Both the position numbers and the translations under genes were made by a program. A DNA stretch of 19,796 nt, taken from contig DXVZ01000108.1 of the NCBI GenBank assembly GCA_019417125.1, positions 1 to 19,796 of the forward strand. The letters are read 5' to 3'. The notes under the pieces are model-generated. The model did not search any database and was not told the origin of the DNA. It was given only the letters and a program-made list of their open reading frames with translations. Shown one piece after another: positions 7,510-13,832 of the stretch (position 1 is its first letter; every line of letters starts with the position of its first letter). The stretch is from Phascolarctobacterium sp. (lineage in GTDB: Bacteria; Bacillota; Negativicutes; Acidaminococcales; Acidaminococcaceae).

Positions 7510-7516
7510 ATTATCT

Positions 7517-8767
7517 TTATATGCCGTTATAATTATCCCAACGCCATCTGATAAAATCTCGATTAGTGAAATCCGGAAGGACAATTTTCGGCGGAATAGT
7601 GGCACCGTAGTCCATCCTTGCTCTTGTAGATAATTCAACGACACCTGTTTCAGAAATGCGAAGATGACCAGCATCAAACAGGGTATGAATGTCTGTTCTC
7701 ATTGCCCAACCGTTGGCGACAGTATCTTCACCGTTATATTTAAACGGTTTAATATGTGCGGCTTCAAGTACCTCTGGCATGGTAACATTCGTAATAATGC
7801 ACCGCTGACAAGCAGCGAGAACATCACGACGAAATTTGGCTTGGTTAGGGCGACTTATTCTGTAATTCTGAACTCTTTTGCGTTCTACTTCCGATGCAAC
7901 TTCGCTTGTACGAATTTGTTCAAGAATCATTTGCAGTGAAGCGTCAGTAATTGGAGTTGCAAGAATTTCAACAATTTCTGATTCAATCAGAGCATTAAGG
8001 TGATATTGTTCAGCATCTCTCGCTACTCCATCTATCTTTTCCAAATAACCATAATTTTCAAGGAACAAGAGGTATTCTCTGGCAATGCGAAAATCATTTG
8101 CACCCTCACAACAATTAGGCCATTCAGTAATAGTAATTTCGCTAGAACGATACCAAAGAATGAAATTCACATAGTCCTCAATTTGAGCATGACAGCCGGA
8201 AAGCGGTATAATAATTTTGGTTAATTCTGCAGTTGTCAGGTAACCTTGCCCATGCTTTTTGAGTTCTACAAGCACAGATAAAATAATTCTAAGAGGATAA
8301 ATAATTAAACTGTGGCTTTCCCAATTCAAACATTCAGCAGCACTTTGGATATGGTTGTTTGGCAATTTAAATGTTTGAATGGTAATTGCAGAAAATTCTG
8401 TTTGAGAAATATCGTGATCAGCAACACGGCGACCAAAATCGGTAAGACGGATAAAACCTCGGCTATCATCAGGAATTAAACCAACGGCTTTCCAATATTG
8501 CCCAGAATTGCGAATAATATTTCTTTCGCCTGTTCGTCTAGCAAGATCAATACCAATAGAGTCACTTATATCATTTGACAGTTCAACAAGTTCATCTCCA
8601 AATTCTTTTGAACTATATTTTAATCTTTTTCCTTCCAATTTTCTCATACGAAATAAAACGCCTAACAGAATTACAGGATCGTTGATACCCTCAGTACACT
8701 GCAAGCAAGCCCATTTCCATTTGAAATCCGGGAAAGGTTTTATAGGGATAAAATCTTTTGAAAACAT
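7517..8767 (-). CDS. HNH restriction endonuclease of the R-M operon
   Basis: 416 aa. The C-terminal HNH nuclease module reads EAAHIKPF (H338), a conserved N352 in VANGW, then RTDIHTLFDAG (H361), preceded by CQRCIITN; this is the arrangement of restriction-associated HNH enzymes. The first 150 residues contain a probable winged-helix region (GQYWKAVGLIPDDSRGFIRL, LTDFGRRVADHDISQTEF), likely for site recognition. ATG 8767 directly follows the TAG of the first methyltransferase; the RBS (AAGGGAAG) is inside that gene. Being last of four co-directed genes fits late expression of the nuclease after the methyltransferases. The stop at 7517 is seven bases from the left repeat. Specificity is unknown. 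Restriction activity is inferred from context; a modification-dependent nuclease is less likely because methyltransferases are linked. Confidence 0.85.
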   Translation of the reverse strand: MFSKDFIPIKPFPDFKWKWACLQCTEGINDPVILLGVLFRMRKLEGKRLKYSSKEFGDELVELSNDISDSIGIDLARRTGERNIIRNSGQYWKAVGLIPDDSRGFIRLTDFGRRVADHDISQTEFSAITIQTFKLPNNHIQSAAECLNWESHSLIIYPLRIILSVLVELKKHGQGYLTTAELTKIIIPLSGCHAQIEDYVNFILWYRSSEITITEWPNCCEGANDFRIAREYLLFLENYGYLEKIDGVARDAEQYHLNALIESEIVEILATPITDASLQMILEQIRTSEVASEVERKRVQNYRISRPNQAKFRRDVLAACQRCIITNVTMPEVLEAAHIKPFKYNGEDTVANGWAMRTDIHTLFDAGHLRISETGVVELSTRARMDYGATIPPKIVLPDFTNRDFIRWRWDNYNGI

Positions 8768-9700
8768 CTATTTTTCACTTCCCTTATACTGATTAAAAAC
8801 ATTGGCGACAGCATAACCAAGTAATGGCGGTACAGCATTACCAATTTGTCTATATACGGATGAACGATTCCCAAAAAATACATAATCCAACGGAAAGCTC
8901 TGTACAGTTGCTAGTTCTCGACAGGTCATCCGTCTCTGGGCATTTGGATGGGGAAGAACTACAACTCCACCTTTGTTATCACCTCGAGCAGTTACGGTTG
9001 GTGCTGGTTTTTGGGGATCTAATACTCTGTGACCAAGATAACCATTAAAATTCAACTTATACTTTGAATAGTCATGGTTGGGTAAAGTATTCGGCAAATC
9101 GGGGTCAGGAATACCCGATAATACTTCTCCAACACTTATCCACTGTGGCAACCCATTTTTACCATCTTTACTGTTGGTCGGGGCAGGAAAAATGTATTCA
9201 AACTTGATATCATTACGAACACCAACAATGATTATACGTTCTCGTGTCTGTGCTACACCATAGTCTGCAGCATTAAGCACTTTATAGCTTACTTTATATC
9301 CGATTGCAGAAAAATCATTCAAAATCATTTGAAGAACTCTGCCCTTAGATAAGTTTGTAAGACCTTTTACATTTTCTGCTAAAAAAAATTTTGGCTTTTT
9401 AGCTTCAAGCACTCTGACCAATTGTTTGTATAACGCATTGCGTTCATCTGTTTCATGACGTTTCATGTTAGCGACAGAAAAACCTTGGCAGGGAAAGCCT
9501 CCGATGATAATATCACATTTTGGAATTTTTTCTGCGTCAATTTTAGATATATCTTCGCAAACAATATGAGCTCCTAAATTATATATATAGGTTTTAACAG
9601 CATCTTCATATAAATCATTTGCCCAAATAATTTCATGTCCAGCCATTTTGAAACCTAAATCAAGTCCGCCTGCTCCACTAAAAAGTGATACTACCTTCAT
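8768..9700 (-). CDS. C5-cytosine DNA methyltransferase (first of two, adjacent to nuclease)
   Basis: 310 aa, a compact complete enzyme transferring methyl from S-adenosylmethionine to C5 of cytosine. Motif I FSGAGGLDLGF (residues 7-17), motif IV GGFPCQGFS with nucleophile C71, motif VI ENVKGL, motif VIII QTRERIIIVG, the RRMTCRELATVQSFP motif IX and QIGNAVPP motif X are all present in order. The target-recognition region (about residues 190-240) is short. It is clearly paralogous to the next gene upstream, with the same motif spacing. Its ATG overlaps the upstream gene's TGA by four bases (ATGA), and the nuclease start follows its stop directly, so all are one operon. Its likely job is to protect one strand of the site cut by the HNH enzyme. 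Confidence 0.95.
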   Translation of the reverse strand: MKVVSLFSGAGGLDLGFKMAGHEIIWANDLYEDAVKTYIYNLGAHIVCEDISKIDAEKIPKCDIIIGGFPCQGFSVANMKRHETDERNALYKQLVRVLEAKKPKFFLAENVKGLTNLSKGRVLQMILNDFSAIGYKVSYKVLNAADYGVAQTRERIIIVGVRNDIKFEYIFPAPTNSKDGKNGLPQWISVGEVLSGIPDPDLPNTLPNHDYSKYKLNFNGYLGHRVLDPQKPAPTVTARGDNKGGVVVLPHPNAQRRMTCRELATVQSFPLDYVFFGNRSSVYRQIGNAVPPLLGYAVANVFNQYKGSEK

Positions 9701-10632
9701 ATATTTTCTTCCTTTTCTAGTCTCATCAATTCATCTCCAAGTTTTCGAGCAAATAAAACTGGGACGGCATTTCCCACCTGTCTATAACATGAGTTCATAG
9801 TTCCAACGAAATGAAAATCGTCTGGAAAAGTTTGAACGCTTGCACTTTCACGGATTGTCAATCGACGTTTCCCATTATAATGAGGGATAGCGCAAACACC
9901 TCCTTTTCCATTTCCCCGTGCAAGGACAGTTGGAGAAGGTTTGTCAGGGTCAGTTTTTCTATGACCAGTAAAATTGCGATATTCAACTTTGTACGCAGAA
10001 TAAATATGATTGAGAACATCATTATTTTTATCAGGATCAGGAAAATGGTCGATTGCTTCCTTAATTGAAACCCAATGAGCTAATTCACCATTTTTTGAAT
10101 TGGTTGGTTGTGGAAACCTAAAACGTAGTTTTTTCCCTAAATCTACTCGCTGACCAATAATAATAACTCTTTGTCTAGTTTGAGGAACGCCGTAGTCTGC
10201 CATATTCACGAGATTGACAGAGGTAATGTAGCCAGCCGTTTCAAAGTCTGACACAATTTGCTTGATTGCTTCTCCTTTTCCGAGGCTGAGAATACCTTTT
10301 ACATTCTCTGCAATAAAAAATTTAGGCTGCTTAATTTTGATGCTGCTGTAGAAAAAACGGTAAAGTTGATTTCTGTCATCTTCGAGAGTTCTTAGCATGT
10401 TAGCTTGAGAGAACCCTTGGCAAGGAAAGCCTCCTACAACAACGTCAGCGTCTGGTAAAGTTGAGATATCAATATTTTTAATATCGTCACAAACAATGTG
10501 GTCTCCAATATTTTCTTTGTAGGTTGCAACAGCATCCTTATCAATATCATTAGCCCAAATTATAGTGTTACCTGCTTGAATTAAACCTAAATCCAATCCG
10601 CCAGCTCCACTAAATAGCGATATGATCTTCAT
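9697..10632 (-). CDS. C5-cytosine DNA methyltransferase (second, paralogous copy)
   Basis: 311 aa with the full motif set: FSGAGGLDLGL (7-17), GGFPCQGFSQAN with C71, ENVKGI, QTRQRVIIIG, TVLARGNGKGG, RRLTIRESASVQTFP, RQVGNAVPV. The catalytic core matches its neighbour closely. The recognition segment differs more (NHIYSAYKVEYRNFTGHRKT against NHDYSKYKLNFNGYLGHRVL), suggesting related but distinct targets, for example the two strands of an asymmetric site. ATG 10632 has a clear RBS (GGAGAA). It follows the XRE regulator by 21 bp and is coupled to the second methyltransferase gene by an ATGA overlap. No motif is missing, so it should be active. Confidence 0.95.
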   Translation of the reverse strand: MKIISLFSGAGGLDLGLIQAGNTIIWANDIDKDAVATYKENIGDHIVCDDIKNIDISTLPDADVVVGGFPCQGFSQANMLRTLEDDRNQLYRFFYSSIKIKQPKFFIAENVKGILSLGKGEAIKQIVSDFETAGYITSVNLVNMADYGVPQTRQRVIIIGQRVDLGKKLRFRFPQPTNSKNGELAHWVSIKEAIDHFPDPDKNNDVLNHIYSAYKVEYRNFTGHRKTDPDKPSPTVLARGNGKGGVCAIPHYNGKRRLTIRESASVQTFPDDFHFVGTMNSCYRQVGNAVPVLFARKLGDELMRLEKEENI

Positions 10633-10653
10633 CTTAAATTCTCCAATGCTCGG

Positions 10654-10878
10654 TCAATCAGCATCTTTTTCGACAGTAATACATATTTCAAACAGCTCAT
10701 TGAGCGAACAATTGAATAATTGACACAACTTTTCTACTGTTTCATAATCGATACGCGTAGCCTTATCGTTATATAAGTTGGAAATAGTATTTCGTGACAA
10801 TCCTGTTTGCTTATGAACATCTTGAATTGAAAAACGGTTTTTGCCCATAAGCGTTGATAGGTTACAGTGCACCGGCAT
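10654..10878 (-). CDS. Small XRE regulator, probable controller protein of the R-M operon
   Basis: 74 aa, almost all a Cro/C1 helix-turn-helix: SIQDVHKQTGLSRNTISNLY, then the supporting helices YETVEKLCQLFNCSLNELFEI. It is the first gene of the operon and has the size of R-M controller (C) proteins, which time nuclease expression by binding their own promoter. It also resembles the YozG-like small regulators common on mobile elements, so C-protein status is an inference. ATG 10878 has a very strong RBS (GAGGAGGG). The promoter just upstream contains two perfect 9-bp tandem repeats around the likely transcription start, a natural autoregulation site. No cysteine-rich or sensor domain is present. 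Confidence 0.82.
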   Translation of the reverse strand: MPVHCNLSTLMGKNRFSIQDVHKQTGLSRNTISNLYNDKATRIDYETVEKLCQLFNCSLNELFEICITVEKDAD

Positions 10879-10892
10879 GGATTTCCCTCCTC

Positions 10893-10937
10893 TTTACATA
10901 TTTTACATATTGTACCATAAAACCTATGCAAAGTAAA
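10893..10937 (-). promoter_or_regulatory. R-M operon promoter with tandem 9-bp repeats
   Basis: On the minus strand, -35 TTTACT (10937-10932), a 17-bp spacer and an extended -10 (TGG then TACAAT, 10914-10909) form a good promoter. Directly downstream lie two head-to-tail copies of TTTACATAT (plus-strand reading, 10893-10901 and 10902-10910), the second overlapping the -10 edge. Binding there would block transcription, so this is a candidate operator for the small XRE protein. Confidence 0.65.
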
Positions 10938-11420
10938 ACATATAGTTGTTATTTTAGGTATCTATCGTAACTTTTTGTTCTGTTTATTGACTTTCTTTTT
11001 TTGATATGAATGATGTGTGCTGATATTTAACATAGTAATAAAATACATGTGTCTGTGGGTGTTCTTTATCTACCACTAGACGTTAGTTTATATTATCTGT
11101 AGGTATCATTTATCCTCACTTAATGAGACGTGCTATTTACAAGAATTAACTTTTGATTGCACTGTTCCGCAGAAATTTTGAAAAGCCTAAAATTTTGCGC
11201 TGGGCAGCATACTCGCTTCGCCATAAAACAGTTTGCTCTTTGATAGCGTTATCAACGTGGAAGGTCTATATTGTTTACTTACTTTGAAAATATTGCCATA
11301 TTTTTACTTTTCTTTACTTTAATTTTTTACGGATATATACGTCATTTGCAGTTCTCCAGTGTTTTTAAACAAACAGGGGTATCATAGCTTTTACATAGGT
11401 ATTCCAACTGTCATTTGATT
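10938..11420. other. AT-rich stretch without an intact gene
   Basis: No ORF of convincing length with an RBS is present. A minus-strand open stretch of about 39 codons (11146-11264) reads as protein-like (VDNAIKEQTVLWRSEYAA and so on) but has no start codon or RBS and may be chance or a remnant. TTTACTT-like words recur around 11273-11320. The stretch looks like eroded mobile-element DNA, but I cannot name its source. Confidence 0.4.
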
Positions 11421-11755
11421 ATGGATAACCAAGCAGGAATAGTCCGCGATATTTGTGAGTCACACAAAAACGATAGTATAACGGGAGGCGAATTACCAAC
11501 TTTCGCACAACTACAGCAATACTTGTAGATGGCTATGAATCTTGGGGATAGCGATAAAAAGAAGCTACAGAACCTTCAATATACTTTGAGTGTTGACTAT
11601 AACGCTGTATTAAGGAACGGATTGTCAATATAATCTAGGGAATGCGGACATACAAGCATATGAAAATTCCTATAAGATAACTTGGCAAGGATAATATAAC
11701 GAATGAAAAAGGTGAGCAAAAACATAAATACGCTGTATTTAGCAAAATTTACTGA
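11421..11755 (+). pseudogene. Decayed gene remnant of unknown function
   Basis: From ATG 11421 the plus strand reads 35 codons ending in LPTFAQLQQYL, then a TAG (11526-11528). The same frame continues for 34 protein-like codons (MAMNLGDSDKKKLQNLQYTL and onward) to a TAA at 11631. After this the coding-like signal moves to other frames (ADIQAYENSYKITWQG, then NEKGEQKHKYAVFSKIY) up to a TGA at 11753-11755, one base before the right repeat. Repeated stops and frame changes within continuous hydrophilic protein-like text indicate a broken gene. The style recalls accessory proteins of clostridial conjugative elements, but I do not recognise a family. Confidence 0.45.
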
Positions 11756-11766
11756 ATACCCTGCAT
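11749..11766 (-). other. Orphaned start of the secreted-protein gene in the right repeat
   Basis: The right repeat copy carries, on the minus strand, the same GGGAGG RBS and ATG CAG GGT codons as the secreted-protein gene. After the repeat boundary the frame runs only two more codons to a TAA. This five-codon leftover shows that the right copy is a duplicate of a real gene start. Confidence 0.85.
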
Positions 11767-11827
11767 AGTAAAACCTCCCGTAAAAATTCTACAATATAAT
11801 TATCTTCGCCGTTTTTTTATAAACGCC
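11757..11827 (+). repeat. 71-bp direct repeat, right copy
   Basis: Perfect copy of 7439-7509. It ends in GCC at 11827, where the original upstream region of the alcohol dehydrogenase gene resumes. Confidence 0.97.
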
Positions 11828-11831
11828 TGCC

Positions 11832-11864
11832 CGATGTAAAACTTTTTTATTTATATTTACATCG
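11832..11864. promoter_or_regulatory. Inverted repeat upstream of the alcohol dehydrogenase gene
   Basis: Perfect 9-bp arms CGATGTAAA (11832-11840) and TTTACATCG (11856-11864) with a 15-base AT-rich spacer, 51 bp before the start codon. Wide spacing and lack of a T-run argue for a protein-binding site rather than a terminator. It lies between the divergent host genes in the reconstructed pre-insertion sequence, so it could have governed both. The regulator is unknown. Confidence 0.5.
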
Positions 11865-11914
11865 CGCGGCTTTTGGCGTACCATTATTATATAAGATGAA
11901 AGGAGCTGAACCAA

Positions 11915-13096
11915 ATGGAATTTTTTCAATATTTAGCACCGACTAAAGTAATTTTCGGGCGCGGTACCGAAGCCCGCGTGGGCGAACTGTGCAAAGAACA
12001 GCACGCAGACAAGGTTTTAATTCATTACGGCGGGCACAGTGCCAAAAAGTCCGGGCTTATTGATAGAATCTGCTCGTCATTGGACGCAGCTGGCATCGGC
12101 TATGTTGAACTGGGCGGCGTTGTGCCGAACCCACGCCTCAGCAAAGTTTACGAAGGCATTGAACTTGGGCGCAAAGAAAAGATTGATTTTATTTTGGCGG
12201 TCGGCGGCGGCAGCGTTATCGACAGTGCCAAAGCTATCGGCTATGGCCTGACTAATGAAGGCGACGTGTGGGATTACTACACCGGCAAAGCGCCGGCGGC
12301 GTGCATGCCTATCGGTGCGGTGCTGACCATTGCGGCGGCAGGCAGCGAGATGAGCAACGCCAGCATCATCACCAATGAAAACGGCTGGCTGAAACGCGGC
12401 GCGTATTCGCCTTATGCGTACTGCAAATTTGCCGTTATGAACCCGGAATTGACTTACACCCTGCCGGCTTACCAAACGGCAAGCGGCTGCACGGATATTA
12501 TTGTGCACAGCCTGGAACGCTTTTTTACCAAACCGGGCGTTGGGCAGCTTAACCTTACGGACGGCATTGCCGAAACGCTGATTAAAAACGTTATGCGCAA
12601 CGTAAAAATTGCGCTTAAAAAGCCGGACGATTACGACGCGCGCGCCGAAATTATGTGGAGCGGCACGTTTTCGCACAACGATATTACTGGCGACCGTACT
12701 CTGGGCGATTGGGCTTGCCATCAGCTGGAACACGAACTCGGCGGCATGTTCGATATCGCGCACGGCGCTGGCTTGGCGGCAGTATGGGGCAGCTGGGCGC
12801 GTTATGTAATGCCTGCTAACCCAGCGCGGTTTGCGCAGCTTGCCGTTAATGTTTTCGGCATTCCTTACACCGCCGGTGCGGAAGAAAAAATTGCCCTTGA
12901 AGGCATTGAAGCTATGGAAGCATTCTTTAAGAGCATTGGTATGCCGGTGAAAATCAGCGATATGGATATTAACCTGACTGACGGACAGATTAAAGAGCTT
13001 GCCTATAAATGCAGCTTTAAAAACACCCGCACCATCGGCGGCTTTAAAACGCTGAACATCGACGATATGGAAAAAATCTACCATTTGGCAAAATAA
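11915..13096 (+). CDS. Iron-containing alcohol dehydrogenase, YqhD/butanol dehydrogenase type
   Basis: 393 aa, full length. It reduces aldehydes to alcohols (or the reverse) with NAD(P)H in the cytoplasm. The nucleotide-binding GGGSVIDSAKAI motif lies near residues 95-106. The metal ligands are D194 and H198 (CTDIIVH), then H269 and H283 (ACHQLEHELGG, DIAHGAG), with the accompanying H273, spaced as in the family. ATG 11915 has a good RBS (AAAGGAG). It is followed after 12 bases by the pyroglutamyl-peptidase-like gene on the same strand. The right repeat of the island ends 87 bp upstream, so its immediate promoter region is intact. Likely role is fermentative redox balance or aldehyde detoxification. 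Confidence 0.93.
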   Translation: MEFFQYLAPTKVIFGRGTEARVGELCKEQHADKVLIHYGGHSAKKSGLIDRICSSLDAAGIGYVELGGVVPNPRLSKVYEGIELGRKEKIDFILAVGGGSVIDSAKAIGYGLTNEGDVWDYYTGKAPAACMPIGAVLTIAAAGSEMSNASIITNENGWLKRGAYSPYAYCKFAVMNPELTYTLPAYQTASGCTDIIVHSLERFFTKPGVGQLNLTDGIAETLIKNVMRNVKIALKKPDDYDARAEIMWSGTFSHNDITGDRTLGDWACHQLEHELGGMFDIAHGAGLAAVWGSWARYVMPANPARFAQLAVNVFGIPYTAGAEEKIALEGIEAMEAFFKSIGMPVKISDMDINLTDGQIKELAYKCSFKNTRTIGGFKTLNIDDMEKIYHLAK

Positions 13097-13108
13097 CCTG
13101 CTGTTTAT

Positions 13109-13711
13109 ATGAAGAAACTTTTGTTAACGGGTTTTGACCCGTTTGCGCATTATACCATCAACCCCTCGTGGGAAGCTGTTAAGGAACTGCCGGATGTAAT
13201 TGGCAATTTCAGCATCATAAAAATGCGCCTGCCCAACATTTACGGCACGGCAGGGCGGCTGCTGATTGAAGAAGCAGAGCGCCTAAAGACCGGCTTTATT
13301 TTAATGACGGGCATGGACAGCGGCACAACGAGGCTGCACATTGATGCCGTTGCCGTTAATCTGCGCGATGCGCTGTTAGAAGACAACAAAGGCGCCAAGC
13401 CCTGGGGCGAGCCCGTTGTGCCCGGCGCGCCAGCGGCATACTTTGCCACCATACCTGTGCACCAAATGGTAACGCAGCTGCAAAACACTGGCTGCCGCGT
13501 ACATCTTGGTTACTCTACAGGCGGCTATATATGCAACGATATTTTTTACACGGCGCTGCACCACTTTAACGGCACACCGGTAAAAACCGGCTTTGTACAC
13601 GTACCGCTGCTGCCGCAGATGGTATGGGACGAAACCAAAGCCCTGCCGCTTGAAGAAACGGTTAAAACCCTGCAAAAAATTATAGAGTGTTTAAGCGAGC
13701 TGACGGCATAA
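13109..13711 (+). CDS. Pyroglutamyl-peptidase I-like protein (peptidase C15)
   Basis: 200 aa, close to the usual 200-215. C15 enzymes remove N-terminal pyroglutamate from peptides in the cytoplasm. The N-terminal LLLTGFDPFAHYTINPSW segment is characteristic. The catalytic Cys (C142 in YSTGGYICNDIFY) and His (H164 in GFVHVPLLPQM) are present. The third member, normally Glu in a VERVAIN context, is Asp here (D79 in HIDAVAVN). The usual GQAGGR loop also reads GMDSGTTR, so this is a divergent member whose activity or substrate may differ. It starts 12 bases after the dehydrogenase stop with no evident RBS, suggesting coupled translation; a strong terminator follows. Confidence 0.82.
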   Translation: MKKLLLTGFDPFAHYTINPSWEAVKELPDVIGNFSIIKMRLPNIYGTAGRLLIEEAERLKTGFILMTGMDSGTTRLHIDAVAVNLRDALLEDNKGAKPWGEPVVPGAPAAYFATIPVHQMVTQLQNTGCRVHLGYSTGGYICNDIFYTALHHFNGTPVKTGFVHVPLLPQMVWDETKALPLEETVKTLQKIIECLSELTA

Positions 13712-13715
13712 CACC

Positions 13716-13741
13716 AAAGCCCTGCAAATTTGCAGGGCTTT
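13716..13741. terminator. Palindromic terminator after the dehydrogenase-peptidase operon
   Basis: A perfect 26-base palindrome with arms AAAGCCCTGCAAA and TTTGCAGGGCTTT. The short GC-rich stem ends in T/A runs on both strands. Confidence 0.8.
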
Positions 13742-13778
13742 AACTTTTACCAGGTGCGCTTAAATTTATAAAAACTTA

Positions 13779-13808
13779 TTGACGCAGTCTTAACTCCAAC
13801 GATATGAT
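13779..13808 (+). promoter_or_regulatory. Promoter of the aldo/keto reductase pair
   Basis: -35 TTGACG (13779-13784) and -10 TATGAT (13803-13808) with an 18-bp spacer, 24 bases before the start codon. Confidence 0.65.
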
Positions 13809-13832
13809 AAAATTGACAAGGAGGGATTTTTT

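Larger units (their letters stand above)
7439..11827. mobile_element. Restriction-modification island bounded by 71-bp direct repeats
   Basis: The block between the two perfect 71-bp repeats is visibly richer in A+T and in AT-ending codons than the genes on either side. It carries controller, two methyltransferase and nuclease genes plus decayed DNA. No integrase, transposase, relaxase or terminal inverted repeat is seen. Removing 7510-11827 would restore a continuous 148-bp divergent intergenic region between the secreted-protein gene and the alcohol dehydrogenase gene. Mode of entry is inferred as insertion with long target duplication; homologous recombination between pre-existing repeats is an alternative. 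Confidence 0.85.

Noticed and set aside
10893..10910. CRISPR-like repeat
   Set aside because: Only two 9-bp tandem copies without spacers; fits an operator better. No CRISPR array was seen anywhere in the window.
7439..11827. Island as an insertion sequence or integrative element
   Set aside because: No transposase, integrase, terminal inverted repeat or tRNA target; tRNA-Arg is over 2.4 kb away and unrelated in sequence to the repeat.
12077..13084. 335-codon antisense open frame over the alcohol dehydrogenase
   Set aside because: It is the reverse shadow of a strongly conserved enzyme with all metal ligands; the antisense translation has no recognisable domain.
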